From CBDESM01 sp965242485 (GTDB lineage: Bacteria > Chloroflexota > Dehalococcoidia > Bin125), in NCBI GenBank assembly GCA_965242485.1, contig CBDESM010000003.1:2232001-2296000 (forward strand): DNA of 64,000 bases. Reading direction: 5' to 3'. The notes below the pieces were generated by a model. It saw only the letters and a list, made by a program, of their open reading frames with translations. It ran no database searches and was not told the origin of the DNA. Positions 48,644-57,231 of the stretch are shown piece by piece. The translations under genes and the position numbers were made by a program. The first letter of the stretch is position 1; each line of letters begins with the position of its first letter.

Positions 48644-51139
48644 ATGCCAAGTACGCTGCCAACGGGAAACCCACCAGACACTCTTGAGGCGATCTTGGAC
48701 GCGCGGTTGCAGGAATCAGCACTTGATCAGGAGACGCGAGCTCTGGTGCTTGCCTCCCTGAAGGGAGAGGACGCGATCAGCGATGCGTTGACGAGCGGGT
48801 CGGGTCCTGAAAAGACGGCAGGACTGGTTCCAGCAAGAGGGCCGGCGCAGGAATTGTTCCTGCGGCGAGTTGCGGTTTCCGGGTTCCGAGGAATCGGTCC
48901 TCAGTCAATCTTGGAGCTATCGGCTGCACCAGGGCTTACGATCGTCACGGGTCCGAACGGATCAGGGAAGTCATCGTTTGCGGAAGCAGTCGAACTGGCG
49001 CTGACAGGAAAGCTCTCTCGCCTCGCGTCGAAACGTGGGGACTGGGTCAAGGGCTGGCCGAACGTGCATGAGCCGTCAGGTGCCGAGATCGAGGTTGAGC
49101 TTGCGGTGAGTGGCTCGAGCGAGACGCATCGAGTGCGACGGACTTGGACGCTTGGCGACATCAGTGCGCAACCGATAGTCGATGAGGTGTGGGCTGGCTC
49201 GCAGCTGCTCGGCACGGTCTCTGCGCAACATTGGGCAGCGGCGTTGGAGCCTTGCCGTCCGCTCCTCAGCCCGTCCGATCTCATCAACGTTGCTGAGAAG
49301 CCAACCACACGGTTCGACACCGTATACGCGGCGCTGGGGTTGACGGCACTCACGGAGGCGGAGTCCAGATTGTCGGCTGTCAAGCGCGAATACGCTCGAC
49401 AGTGCGAGCCGGTAGAGCAGGGCTTGTTCGAACTGCAAGCGAGACTGGCCCAATTGGATGATGAGCGCGCTCGCGAGTGCCTCTCAGCTCTGACCAACGA
49501 GCCGTGGGATCTCGATCTGGTAGACGCGATCCTTGCACGGACAGCGCACGAGGACGACAGCAAGCTGTCGCTCCTTGAAGATTTGGCTGGTCTCGGAGTG
49601 CCGGAAAGCGACAGAATCGACTCCGCGATCGCGGATCTTCGAGAAGCCAGTCAGGGCGTTGCTCGGTCCGACAATGGCGATGTCCAGCAACGATTGACGC
49701 TCAAAAGACTGCTTGGGGATGCACTAGCGATCTACAGCGATAGCCCGCCGGACCCGATATGCCCGGTATGTCGCCAGACACCGTTGGACGACAGCTGGCG
49801 CCTAGCCACAGAAGATGCGATTCGGCAGCTGGAGGAAGAGACGGAAGCAGCCACGTCAGCTGCTGACCAGCTTGGTGTGGCGCTGGCTAACGCAAGGCGG
49901 CTGCTCGTTCCCGCTCCTGATGCCTTGTCGGGCGAATCCGCAGAAGTCGACACAGCGGCTGCGGTTGATGCGTGGCACTCTTGGTCGTCGCTTCCCGAGA
50001 CTGCGTCGGCATTTGAGGTCGTGAGCCACCTAGAAAGCGCATATCCCGTGATCGTGAGTGCCATCGGAGAGTTGCGAATCGCAGCCCGAGCGCAGGTTGA
50101 TCAGGCGGATCGCGCATGGCAACCGCTTGCGGCCAACTTAGCCGCTTGGGTGCGCACAGCTAGAGACTATCCCAAGCACAAGATTTTTGAACAGCGCCTG
50201 AAGGGCGCAGAGGCATGGGTGAAACAGCATGGGAAAGACATTGCCGAAAAGAGATTCAGGCCCATGTCGGATGAGATCTCTGCGGTCTACGACCGGCTGG
50301 TAAGTGGTGGGCACAGCGCTCTCCTGCCGCCAAGAGTGCGCGGTTCGAAGAAGCGCCGGACCGTCGACCTCATCTTCTCCATTTCTGGTCACGAGAGGCC
50401 GGTAGAGGGGGTGATGAGCCACGGGGAGGCGAACCTCGTTGCCTTGTCGGTTTTCCTCCCGCGCGTGAAGCACACCTCGTCGCCATTCAGGTTCATCGTG
50501 ATTGACGATCCCGTGGCGGCGATGGATGGAGTGAAGATCGAGGGCTTGGCTCGCGTGCTCAGCGCTCTAGGGAAGACGCACCAAGTCGTCGTGTTCACGC
50601 ACGATCTACGCCTGCCCGCGGCGGTTCAGCTCCTACAGATTAACGCGGACCACATTGAAGTATCTCGCACGAATGAATCTCAAGTTGTCTGTCAACCGGC
50701 GTTCGGTGCGGTGAGGCGCAATCTCGATCACGCACGACAAGCGCTGGGGGCAAAATCTTTGGTTGCGTCCGCGCGTCGGACCACGGTTGCAGGCTTTCTC
50801 CGCAACGCCGTCGAAGCCCAATGCGACGACATCTTCACACGTGAACGCCTTCGCCAAGGTGAACGATTCGACGACGTTGCCGCGTTCGTGCGCGCACGAC
50901 ACGATCGCTCGACGAAAGAGTGGCTTGCGCTGGCGCTCTTCGGAAGCGAGGAGGCGCACAAGCGCGTCCAAAGCTGGCTGGAAGCGGCTGTCGGCGCTGG
51001 AGATCCGGAAACCGTGAACCACCTGAACTCCTTCGTGCATGATGAGCGTGGCCAACTTGGGGAGTCGATCGAGCTTGAGGCCCTCTTCACGCAGTGTGAG
51101 CGCCTGCTGGAAGTGTTGGGGCACATGGGGCCTCCATGA
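48644..51139 (+). CDS. SMC/RecF-like AAA ATPase with zinc-hook motif, candidate defence protein
   Basis: The start is taken at ATG 48644 (MPSTLPTGNPPDT); the frame is open 24 codons further upstream. The 831-residue protein has ATPase halves at both ends. Walker A is GPNGSGKSS (near 103), preceded by VSGFRGIGPQ. The ABC-type signature is MSHGEANLVALSVFLPR (near 585), and Walker B is FIVIDDPVAAMD (near 615). Between them are helices and CPVC (near 372), a zinc-hook-like motif as in Rad50 and RloC. The last about 140 residues are helical with LNSFVHDE, weakly HEPN-like. Base composition looks less GC-rich than neighbouring genes. Such ATPases sense DNA ends or phage activity in RloC, Lamassu and similar systems; the exact system is not recognised. 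Confidence 0.8.
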   Translation: MPSTLPTGNPPDTLEAILDARLQESALDQETRALVLASLKGEDAISDALTSGSGPEKTAGLVPARGPAQELFLRRVAVSGFRGIGPQSILELSAAPGLTIVTGPNGSGKSSFAEAVELALTGKLSRLASKRGDWVKGWPNVHEPSGAEIEVELAVSGSSETHRVRRTWTLGDISAQPIVDEVWAGSQLLGTVSAQHWAAALEPCRPLLSPSDLINVAEKPTTRFDTVYAALGLTALTEAESRLSAVKREYARQCEPVEQGLFELQARLAQLDDERARECLSALTNEPWDLDLVDAILARTAHEDDSKLSLLEDLAGLGVPESDRIDSAIADLREASQGVARSDNGDVQQRLTLKRLLGDALAIYSDSPPDPICPVCRQTPLDDSWRLATEDAIRQLEEETEAATSAADQLGVALANARRLLVPAPDALSGESAEVDTAAAVDAWHSWSSLPETASAFEVVSHLESAYPVIVSAIGELRIAARAQVDQADRAWQPLAANLAAWVRTARDYPKHKIFEQRLKGAEAWVKQHGKDIAEKRFRPMSDEISAVYDRLVSGGHSALLPPRVRGSKKRRTVDLIFSISGHERPVEGVMSHGEANLVALSVFLPRVKHTSSPFRFIVIDDPVAAMDGVKIEGLARVLSALGKTHQVVVFTHDLRLPAAVQLLQINADHIEVSRTNESQVVCQPAFGAVRRNLDHARQALGAKSLVASARRTTVAGFLRNAVEAQCDDIFTRERLRQGERFDDVAAFVRARHDRSTKEWLALALFGSEEAHKRVQSWLEAAVGAGDPETVNHLNSFVHDERGQLGESIELEALFTQCERLLEVLGHMGPP

Positions 51140-51501
51140 TCGCCCTCCCTGCGCGAACACTCGTGGCCTTAGCAGAATCGACCCCTGATACGCCTGACTT
51201 CGCACAACAGATGCGGGTGCTGTTGCTCCGGCAGGCTCTTGAGAGGGCTGTATCGGATTACTGGCGGATTCTGTGCCCCGGGGTGGAGAGATCGCCCCGT
51301 GGCATCCAGATGTTGTGCCTGTTGGCCTTCATGTCTGATGGGCAGCTGGCAGCGGAAGTGCGGGCGGCTTGGGTGACGCTAAGCACGTTCTGCCACCACC
51401 ACCCATATGATTCGCCACCGTCCGATCAGCGCTTGAATCTCGTGGCGACCGTCGTCCGGCGCTTCGTGGATCATGCTGAAGAAGCGCAACAAGCGGCTTG
51501 A
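51136..51501 (+). CDS. Small partner protein of the SMC-like ATPase (121 aa)
   Basis: ATG 51136 overlaps the ATPase stop by 4 bp (ATGA), so translation is coupled. The protein is helical: MRVLLLRQALERAVSDYWRIL, GIQMLCLLAFM and AWVTLSTFCHHHPYDSPPSDQRL. The CHHHPY segment late in a helical bundle is reminiscent of small HEPN-like or effector subunits that accompany defence ATPases, but no complete RxxxxH motif is seen. It has the same lower-GC signature as its partner. I cannot name a family; a regulatory or effector subunit is the most natural reading. Confidence 0.65.
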   Translation: MIALPARTLVALAESTPDTPDFAQQMRVLLLRQALERAVSDYWRILCPGVERSPRGIQMLCLLAFMSDGQLAAEVRAAWVTLSTFCHHHPYDSPPSDQRLNLVATVVRRFVDHAEEAQQAA

Positions 51502-51605
51502 GGCACGCCCTGCTTATGTCTCGTCGCCGAAGTTGGCGCGACACTTGGGCTATCGTGTAACGCGCGTGTGTAGCGCAGTTTGCAGAGGGGAGCGGCTAAG
51601 CGGTC

Positions 51606-52865
51606 ATGAGCGAGGTTGAGGGCAACGGGGGAGGGGGCGAGGGGCTGATCTCGATTCGCGGGGTCTACAAGATTTTCGGGGAGCTGGAGCAGGAGGCGCT
51701 GGGGCTGGCGCGGGAGGGGCGGACGAAGGAGGAGATCCAGGAGGAGACGGGCTGCGTGATCGCCTTGCGGGACGTCTCGTTCGACGTCGGCAAGGGCGAG
51801 ATCTTCGTGGTGATGGGGCTCTCCGGCTGCGGCAAGTCGACGCTGGTGCGCTGCGTCAACCGGCTGATCGATCCGACCGAGGGGCAGATTTGGCTGGGCG
51901 GGCGGGAGATGACGTCGCTGAGCGGGGAGGAGCTGCGGGAGCTGCGGCGGACGGAGCTCTCGATGGTCTTCCAGCATTTCGGGCTGATGCCGCACAAGTC
52001 GGTGCTGGAGAATGCGGCCTGGGGCCTGGAGATCAAGGGCGTGGAGCGGAGCCGGCGGCGGGAGCGCGCGGAGGAGGCGCTGGAGCTGGTCGGGCTGGGC
52101 GGCTGGGGCGGGAGCATGCCGGCGGAGCTGAGCGGGGGGATGAAGCAGCGGGTGGGGCTGGCGCGGGCGCTGGCGATGGATGCGCCGGTGCTGCTGATGG
52201 ACGAGCCGTTCAGCGCGCTGGACCCGGTGATCCGGCGGGACTTGCAGGACGAGCTGAAGCAGCTGCAGGAGAGCCTGCACAAGACGATCATCTTCATCAC
52301 GCACGACCTCGCGGAAGCCGTCCGGGTCGGCGATCAGCTGGTGATCATGGAAGCGGGCGCGGTCGTCCAGCGGGGCGACCCGACCCATGTCGCGCTGCAT
52401 CCCGCCAACGCCTTCGTGCGCGACTTCACCAAGGACCTGCGGATGCAAGGGCTGGTGGCGGCGCGCTCGGTGATGGACGACAGCGCCGTCATCTACGCCG
52501 ACTCCACCCCCGCCGACGAAGCCGCGGCCGGCTACGTGCGGCCCGAACGCGATCTCGCCCCCGGCGAAGAGATCGTCCGCATCACGGATGAATCCGGCCG
52601 CTACCGCGGCTGGGTCTGGCTGGCCGAACTCCAGCGCGCGCCTGCCGGCGCGACCGCCGGAGACGTCCGCATCCACACCGATGAAACCGTCCAGCTCGAG
52701 TCGGTGCTGGACGAGATGGTGGCGCTGGGCATCCGCGCGGATCACCCGCTGCCGGTGCTGGACGACGAGGGCCGGCTGATGGGCGTGGTGCCGCTGGAGG
52801 TGCTGGCGGAGGCGATGGCGCCGGAGGAAGCGCCCGCGGAAGCCGAAACGGTGGGAGCGCGATGA
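51606..52865 (+). CDS. proV: Glycine betaine/proline ABC transporter ATPase (ProV/OpuAA-like)
   Basis: This 419-residue ATPase has the ProV-specific N-terminus (YKIFGELEQEALGLAREG) before the nucleotide-binding domain. Walker A is GLSGCGKST, the Q-loop MVFQHFGLMPHKSV, the signature ELSGGMKQRV, Walker B VLLMDEPFSALD and the switch His FITHD. The C-terminal third (about 280-405) holds a CBS-like pair, which in OpuA senses ionic strength. It powers uptake of betaine-type osmolytes. It heads an operon with the permease (4-bp overlap) and two binding proteins. Confidence 0.92.
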   Translation: MSEVEGNGGGGEGLISIRGVYKIFGELEQEALGLAREGRTKEEIQEETGCVIALRDVSFDVGKGEIFVVMGLSGCGKSTLVRCVNRLIDPTEGQIWLGGREMTSLSGEELRELRRTELSMVFQHFGLMPHKSVLENAAWGLEIKGVERSRRRERAEEALELVGLGGWGGSMPAELSGGMKQRVGLARALAMDAPVLLMDEPFSALDPVIRRDLQDELKQLQESLHKTIIFITHDLAEAVRVGDQLVIMEAGAVVQRGDPTHVALHPANAFVRDFTKDLRMQGLVAARSVMDDSAVIYADSTPADEAAAGYVRPERDLAPGEEIVRITDESGRYRGWVWLAELQRAPAGATAGDVRIHTDETVQLESVLDEMVALGIRADHPLPVLDDEGRLMGVVPLEVLAEAMAPEEAPAEAETVGAR

Positions 52866-54355
52866 GCGCGCCGCCGGCCGGCGACTCCGCGTCGCGCGGG
52901 GGCTGGCGCGACCGCCTGCCCGCGCCGCTGGGGAAGATTCCGGGCTGGGCCTTGTGGTGCGCCCTCTTCGCGGCGCTGTTCGGCATCCTCGTCGCGATCG
53001 GGGTGCAGGAGCTGCGCACGTTTCCGCGCATTTGGGACGACCAGACCGCGAACATCAGATTCGCCGCGCAGGGCGAGGGGGAGCAGGCCTTCTACCTCTA
53101 CCGGGTGGACGGCCCGGCCAAGCTGGACGAGGAAGGGGAGGAAGAAGAGCCCGGACAGCCCGGAGTCGGCACGATCGAGCAGGCCGCTTCGGACCTCGCC
53201 GCGGTCGCCTACTACCCGTCGATGCACCCGGACGCGGATGCGGCCGGGCGCATCTTCCTGGAACTGAAGGAGACGAGCACGAACCGAGCGGGACGGACGC
53301 CGCTGGCGGTGACCGTGAACGGCCACTCCGTCGAACTGGGGGCCGTGTCCGGCGAGCTGGCGGGGGCGAACGCGCCTGCGCGCTTCGCGTCCACGACTTG
53401 GTCGGCGCCGCTGGCCGAATCGGCGTTGCAAACCCATGGGCAGCCGCTGGCGCTGCAGGTCGTCTACGAGAACGGGGAGCTGCTCGCGCCCGATCTGGAG
53501 ATCCAGATCGGGCGCGAGGTCGGCGCGGCGGTCGACGACGCGCTGACCTGGATCGAGACCAACGTCGATTTCATCTTCGGGTCGCTGAAGGACGCGGTGG
53601 ACTGGCTGTTCATCGCGCTGCAGGACGCGCTGAACTGGATTCCGTGGCCGGGCCTGATCGTGATGATCGGCGTGATGGCGTGGCGCACGGCCGGGGCCAG
53701 GACGGCGCTGGCGACGGGGTTCTCGCTGTTCCTGCTGGCACTGCTGGGCTATTGGGAGAGCACGCTGGACACGATCGCGCTGGTGATGATCACGGTGACT
53801 CTGTCGATCGCGATCGCGGTGCCGATGGGGGTCTGGGCCTCGCAGAACGACCGGCTGGACCGGGCGCTGCGGCCATTCCTGGACGCGGCGCAGACGATGC
53901 CGAGCTTCGTCTACCTGGTGCCGATGATCGGGCTGTTCTCGATCGGGACCGTGCCGGCGGTGATGGCGACGCTGGTCTACGCCGTGCCGCCGGCGGTGCG
54001 GCTGACGAATTTGGGCATCCGGCAGCTGCCGGAGGAGACGATCGAGGCGGCGGAGTCGTTCGGGCTGACGCAGCGGCAGATGCTGCTGAAGGTGAAGGTG
54101 CCGCTGGCGATGCCGACGATCATGGCGGGGGTGAACCAGACGACGCTGATGGCGCTGGCGATGATCGTGATCGGCTCGCTGGTGGGCGCGCCGGGGCTCG
54201 GCTTCGACGTGCTGCAGGCGCTGGGCCGGCTGGAGTCCGGCAACGCGCTGCTGGCCGGGCTGGGGATCGTCATGCTGGCGATCATCATCGACCGCGTCAC
54301 CCAAGCGATCGCGCGCAAGCGGCAGGCCGCAGCCGCTGGAGTAACATCGGAATGA
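52862..54355 (+). CDS. proW: Glycine betaine-type ABC permease (ProW/OpuAB-like) with a large external insertion
   Basis: The 497-residue protein has one helix at about 28-47. A stretch of roughly 180 mostly polar residues follows (about 50-230; includes the acidic EEGEEEEPGQPG and a beta-rich part). Then comes the standard ProW core: WIETNVDFIFGSLKDAVDWLF, helices, and the EAA loop ETIEAAESFGLTQRQMLLKVKVPLAMP. The core matches ProW in order and length. The inserted segment is not part of the usual permease and would lie outside the membrane, where it could contact substrate-binding lipoproteins. Confidence 0.9.
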   Translation: MSAPPAGDSASRGGWRDRLPAPLGKIPGWALWCALFAALFGILVAIGVQELRTFPRIWDDQTANIRFAAQGEGEQAFYLYRVDGPAKLDEEGEEEEPGQPGVGTIEQAASDLAAVAYYPSMHPDADAAGRIFLELKETSTNRAGRTPLAVTVNGHSVELGAVSGELAGANAPARFASTTWSAPLAESALQTHGQPLALQVVYENGELLAPDLEIQIGREVGAAVDDALTWIETNVDFIFGSLKDAVDWLFIALQDALNWIPWPGLIVMIGVMAWRTAGARTALATGFSLFLLALLGYWESTLDTIALVMITVTLSIAIAVPMGVWASQNDRLDRALRPFLDAAQTMPSFVYLVPMIGLFSIGTVPAVMATLVYAVPPAVRLTNLGIRQLPEETIEAAESFGLTQRQMLLKVKVPLAMPTIMAGVNQTTLMALAMIVIGSLVGAPGLGFDVLQALGRLESGNALLAGLGIVMLAIIIDRVTQAIARKRQAAAAGVTSE

Positions 54356-54368
54356 GCCCGGAAAGGCA

Positions 54369-55469
54369 ATGCCCATGACAGTCAGACGAACACTCATCGC
54401 GCTGCTGGCGATCACCGTCGGCACAGCAGCCATGATCGCCGCAGCCTGCGGCGGGGACGACCAGCAACAGCAGTCCGTTCCCGTCGCGGAGCAGCAATCC
54501 CAACAGGCTGCCGAACAGCAGGCCGCTGAGCAACAGACCTCGGCGAGCCAGTCCGCGTCCGACGCGGTCGCCGACAAGGGAGTGGTCCGCTTCTCCGACC
54601 TGAACTGGGATTCGGCGCTGCTGCAGAACCGGATCGCCGCCTTCATCGTCGAGCACGGCTACGGCTACCCGGTCGAACTGGTGCCGGGCGACACGGTGCT
54701 GCTCTGGGAAGCGCTGACCAGCGGCGACTCGGACATCACGATGGAGATGTGGCCGGCGCAGCAGGAGTGGTACAACGAGCTGGACGACCAGAGCATCGTC
54801 GAGATCGTCGGCGAGAGCCTCTCGGGCGGCTGGGAAGCCTGGGTGATCCCGCAGTACGTCAAGGACGCGAACCCGGGCCTCGTCTCCGTCTCCGATCTGC
54901 CCGACTACGCCGACGTCTTCGTCACCTCCGACTCCGGCGGCAAGGCGCGCTTCGTGACCTGCATCCCCGGCTGGGCCTGCGAGCAGGTCAACGACGCCAA
55001 GTTCGACGCCTACGATCTGCGCGACACGCTGTCGATCATCAGCCCCGGCAGCGGCGCGGCGCTCTTCGCCGACCTCGAGGGCGCGTACGGCAACAACGAC
55101 CCGTGGCTCGGCTACCTCTGGAGCCCGACCGTCGTCGCCGGGCGCCTCGACCTCTACGTCCTCGAAGAGCCCGCGTGGAGCCAGGAATGCTGGGACGGCG
55201 ACAAGGGCTGCGCCTACCCCGCCCCCGACATCCGCATCATCACCCACTCCTCGCTGAGCGAGCGGGCGCCGGAGATCGTCGAGTTCCTGCGCAAGTGGGA
55301 CTTCGACGCCGCCACCGACAGCACGGTCGAGGCCTGGATGGCGGACAACAACGCCGACTCGGACGCGGGCGCGCTGTACTACCTGCGCAACTACCGCGAC
55401 GCGTGGAGCACGTTCGTCCCGTCCGATGTGCTCGAGCGCGTCGACGAGGCCCTCGCCGAGCAGTCCTGA
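54369..55469 (+). CDS. Betaine-type ABC substrate-binding lipoprotein 1 (ProX/OpuAC-like)
   Basis: This 366-residue lipoprotein has lipobox MIAAACGG followed by a Gln-rich tether (about 28-60). The binding domain has the OpuAC-like opening VVRFSDLNWDSALLQNRIAAFIVEHGYGY, then DITMEMWPAQQEW, GWEAWVIPQYVKDANPGL, TCIPGWACEQVND, and the C-terminal WLGYLWSPT. The family binds quaternary ammonium compounds through aromatic cages (several conserved Trp). Four Cys, in CIPGWAC and ECWDGDKGC, may form disulfides. It starts 13 bp after the permease stop. Confidence 0.9.
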   Translation: MPMTVRRTLIALLAITVGTAAMIAAACGGDDQQQQSVPVAEQQSQQAAEQQAAEQQTSASQSASDAVADKGVVRFSDLNWDSALLQNRIAAFIVEHGYGYPVELVPGDTVLLWEALTSGDSDITMEMWPAQQEWYNELDDQSIVEIVGESLSGGWEAWVIPQYVKDANPGLVSVSDLPDYADVFVTSDSGGKARFVTCIPGWACEQVNDAKFDAYDLRDTLSIISPGSGAALFADLEGAYGNNDPWLGYLWSPTVVAGRLDLYVLEEPAWSQECWDGDKGCAYPAPDIRIITHSSLSERAPEIVEFLRKWDFDAATDSTVEAWMADNNADSDAGALYYLRNYRDAWSTFVPSDVLERVDEALAEQS

Positions 55470-55506
55470 GCCCGGCCGGGGCCCGGCGCGCTGGGCGGGC
55501 CTCGCG

Positions 55507-56517
55507 GTGAAGGCCCGCCTGGCAATCGCCGCGGCCATCGCGGCCGCGGCGCTGCTCGCCGCCTGTTCGGGCGACTCGGCCGATCAGCAGGCCGGGTCGC
55601 CCGCCGATGGCGGCGCGGCCGAGAAGGCGGAGATCGTCTTTTCCGACCTCAATTGGGTTTCCTCCTGGCAGCAGGTGCGGATCGCCGCCTTCATCGTCGA
55701 ACACGGCTACCAGTACCCCGTCCGGCTCCAGCCCGGCGACACGATCATCCTCTGGGAGGCGCTGACCAAGGGCGACGTCGACGTCACGATGGAGATCTGG
55801 CTGCCCAACGTGCAGCATCTCTGGCAGGCCGGCCTCGCATCGGGCGAGATCATCGACGCGGGCAACAGCCTCGACGACACTTGGCAGTCGTTCGGCATCC
55901 CGCGTTACGTCAAGGACGCGAACCCGGGCCTCGTCTCCGTCCTGGACCTGCCCGACTACAAGCAGCTCTTCGCCACCGGCGACTCGCACGGCAAGGCGCG
56001 CCTCGTGAACTGCCTGCCCGGCTGGGCCTGCGAGCAGGTTAACGCCGAGAAGATCACGTCCTATGGGCTCGATGATCACGTGCAGGTGATCAACCCCGGC
56101 AGCGAGGCCGCGCTCGTGGCGGACGCGCGCTCGGCGTTCGCCGACGGCGAGCCCTGGCTCGGCTACGTCTGGGCGCCGAGCCAGCTCGCCATGCTCGACT
56201 TCTACCGGCTTGAGGAACCGCCCTACAGCGATGAGTGCTGGGAATCGGGCAAGGCCTGCGCCTACCCCGATGGCTCGGTCGAGATCGCCGCCCGCGTCGA
56301 GCTGCGCGAACGCGCGCCCGACGTGCTCGAGTTCCTCGGCAACTGGTCTTTCCCCGCCGCGATCCAGATCAGCCTCCAGCAGTGGATGGAAGACAACAAC
56401 GAAACCGTCGAGGCCGCGGCGCTGCATTACCTCCGCACCCGTCGCGACCTCTGGACGTCGATGGTGCCAGAGGACGTCGCCGCCCGAATCGACGCCGCCC
56501 TGGCCGACGGGGGCTGA
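55507..56517 (+). CDS. Betaine-type ABC substrate-binding lipoprotein 2 (paralogue)
   Basis: GTG 55507 starts a lipoprotein signal (AIAAAALLAACSG). The 336-residue product is clearly homologous to the preceding binding protein through its full length: FSDLNWVSSWQQVRIAAFIVEHGYQYP, VTMEIWLPNVQHLW, PRYVKDANPGLVSV, CLPGWACEQVN and WLGYVWAPS. The tether is shorter and less Gln-rich. The ligand-region differences (for example WQSFGIP against WEAWVIP) suggest a different but related osmolyte. It probably shares the single permease. Confidence 0.9.
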   Translation: MKARLAIAAAIAAAALLAACSGDSADQQAGSPADGGAAEKAEIVFSDLNWVSSWQQVRIAAFIVEHGYQYPVRLQPGDTIILWEALTKGDVDVTMEIWLPNVQHLWQAGLASGEIIDAGNSLDDTWQSFGIPRYVKDANPGLVSVLDLPDYKQLFATGDSHGKARLVNCLPGWACEQVNAEKITSYGLDDHVQVINPGSEAALVADARSAFADGEPWLGYVWAPSQLAMLDFYRLEEPPYSDECWESGKACAYPDGSVEIAARVELRERAPDVLEFLGNWSFPAAIQISLQQWMEDNNETVEAAALHYLRTRRDLWTSMVPEDVAARIDAALADGG

Positions 56518-56621
56518 GAGCGCCGCAAGGGTCGCGGCGAAATTGCGTCCGGGCGCGAGTGTTGCCCAGAGAACCTCGGCGTCAGCCTGGGATAAGAAGC
56601 CGTCGCCATATGCTCGGCTGA

Positions 56622-57137
56622 ATGCCGCGCAAATCGAACCGGGCCAAGCGGGCGAAGGAAGCAGCCGACCTGAACGGGTCAGCGGCGAACGATCGCGTGG
56701 TCGCGCGGAATCGGCGGGCGACGCACCAGTACGAGATTCTCAAGCGCTACGAGGCGGGGATCGAGCTGCAGGGCAGCGAGATCAAGTCGATCCGGCTGGG
56801 GCGGGCCAGCATCGCGGAGGCCTACTGCCGCCCGCGCGGCGGCGAACTCTGGCTGATCGGCGCGCACATCCCGCGCTACGAGCCGGCCGGCAACGACGGC
56901 CACGAGCCGGTCCGCGACCGCCGCCTACTGCTGCACAAGCGTGAACTGCGCGACCTGCAAGCCGCCTTCGAGCAGCGCGGCCTGACCCTCGTCCCCATCG
57001 CCGTCACCCTCCGCCGCGGCCTGGCCAAACTCGAACTCGGCATCGGCCGCGGCAAGCGCCAATACGAAAAGCGCCAAGACATCGCCAAGCGCGACGCCGA
57101 CCGCGACATCCAACGAGCCCTCCACCGCCGCGGCTGA
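56622..57137 (+). CDS. smpB: SsrA-binding protein SmpB
   Basis: This 171-residue SmpB has the OB-fold signature HQYEILKRYEAGIELQGSEIKSIRLGRASI, then AYCRPRGGELWLIGAHIPRY, and RRLLLHKRELRDL. The C-terminal basic tail (RGKRQYEKRQDIAKRDADRDIQRALHRRG) enters the ribosomal mRNA channel. It binds tmRNA and starts trans-translation on stalled ribosomes. The tmRNA gene lies about 2 kb downstream, separated by an unrelated lower-GC gene. Confidence 0.95.
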   Translation: MPRKSNRAKRAKEAADLNGSAANDRVVARNRRATHQYEILKRYEAGIELQGSEIKSIRLGRASIAEAYCRPRGGELWLIGAHIPRYEPAGNDGHEPVRDRRLLLHKRELRDLQAAFEQRGLTLVPIAVTLRRGLAKLELGIGRGKRQYEKRQDIAKRDADRDIQRALHRRG

Positions 57138-57193
57138 ACACATTGCCGCTGGGACATCTAGGCGCGACGCCGACTTGTACAGAACTAAAGTGC

Positions 57194-57221
57194 TATTATC
57201 GAATCCTGTACGCGGACGTAC
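57194..57221 (+). promoter_or_regulatory. AT-rich -10-like box and inverted repeat upstream of the DUF4209 gene
   Basis: TATTAT (57194-57199) stands out in this GC-rich sequence. GTACG-CGGA-CGTAC (57208-57221) is a perfect inverted repeat just before the GGAGG ribosome site, a possible operator. TTGTAC at 57175-57180 is only 13 bp from the -10 box, so it is unlikely to be the -35. Confidence 0.3.
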
Positions 57222-57231
57222 GGAGGTTGCC

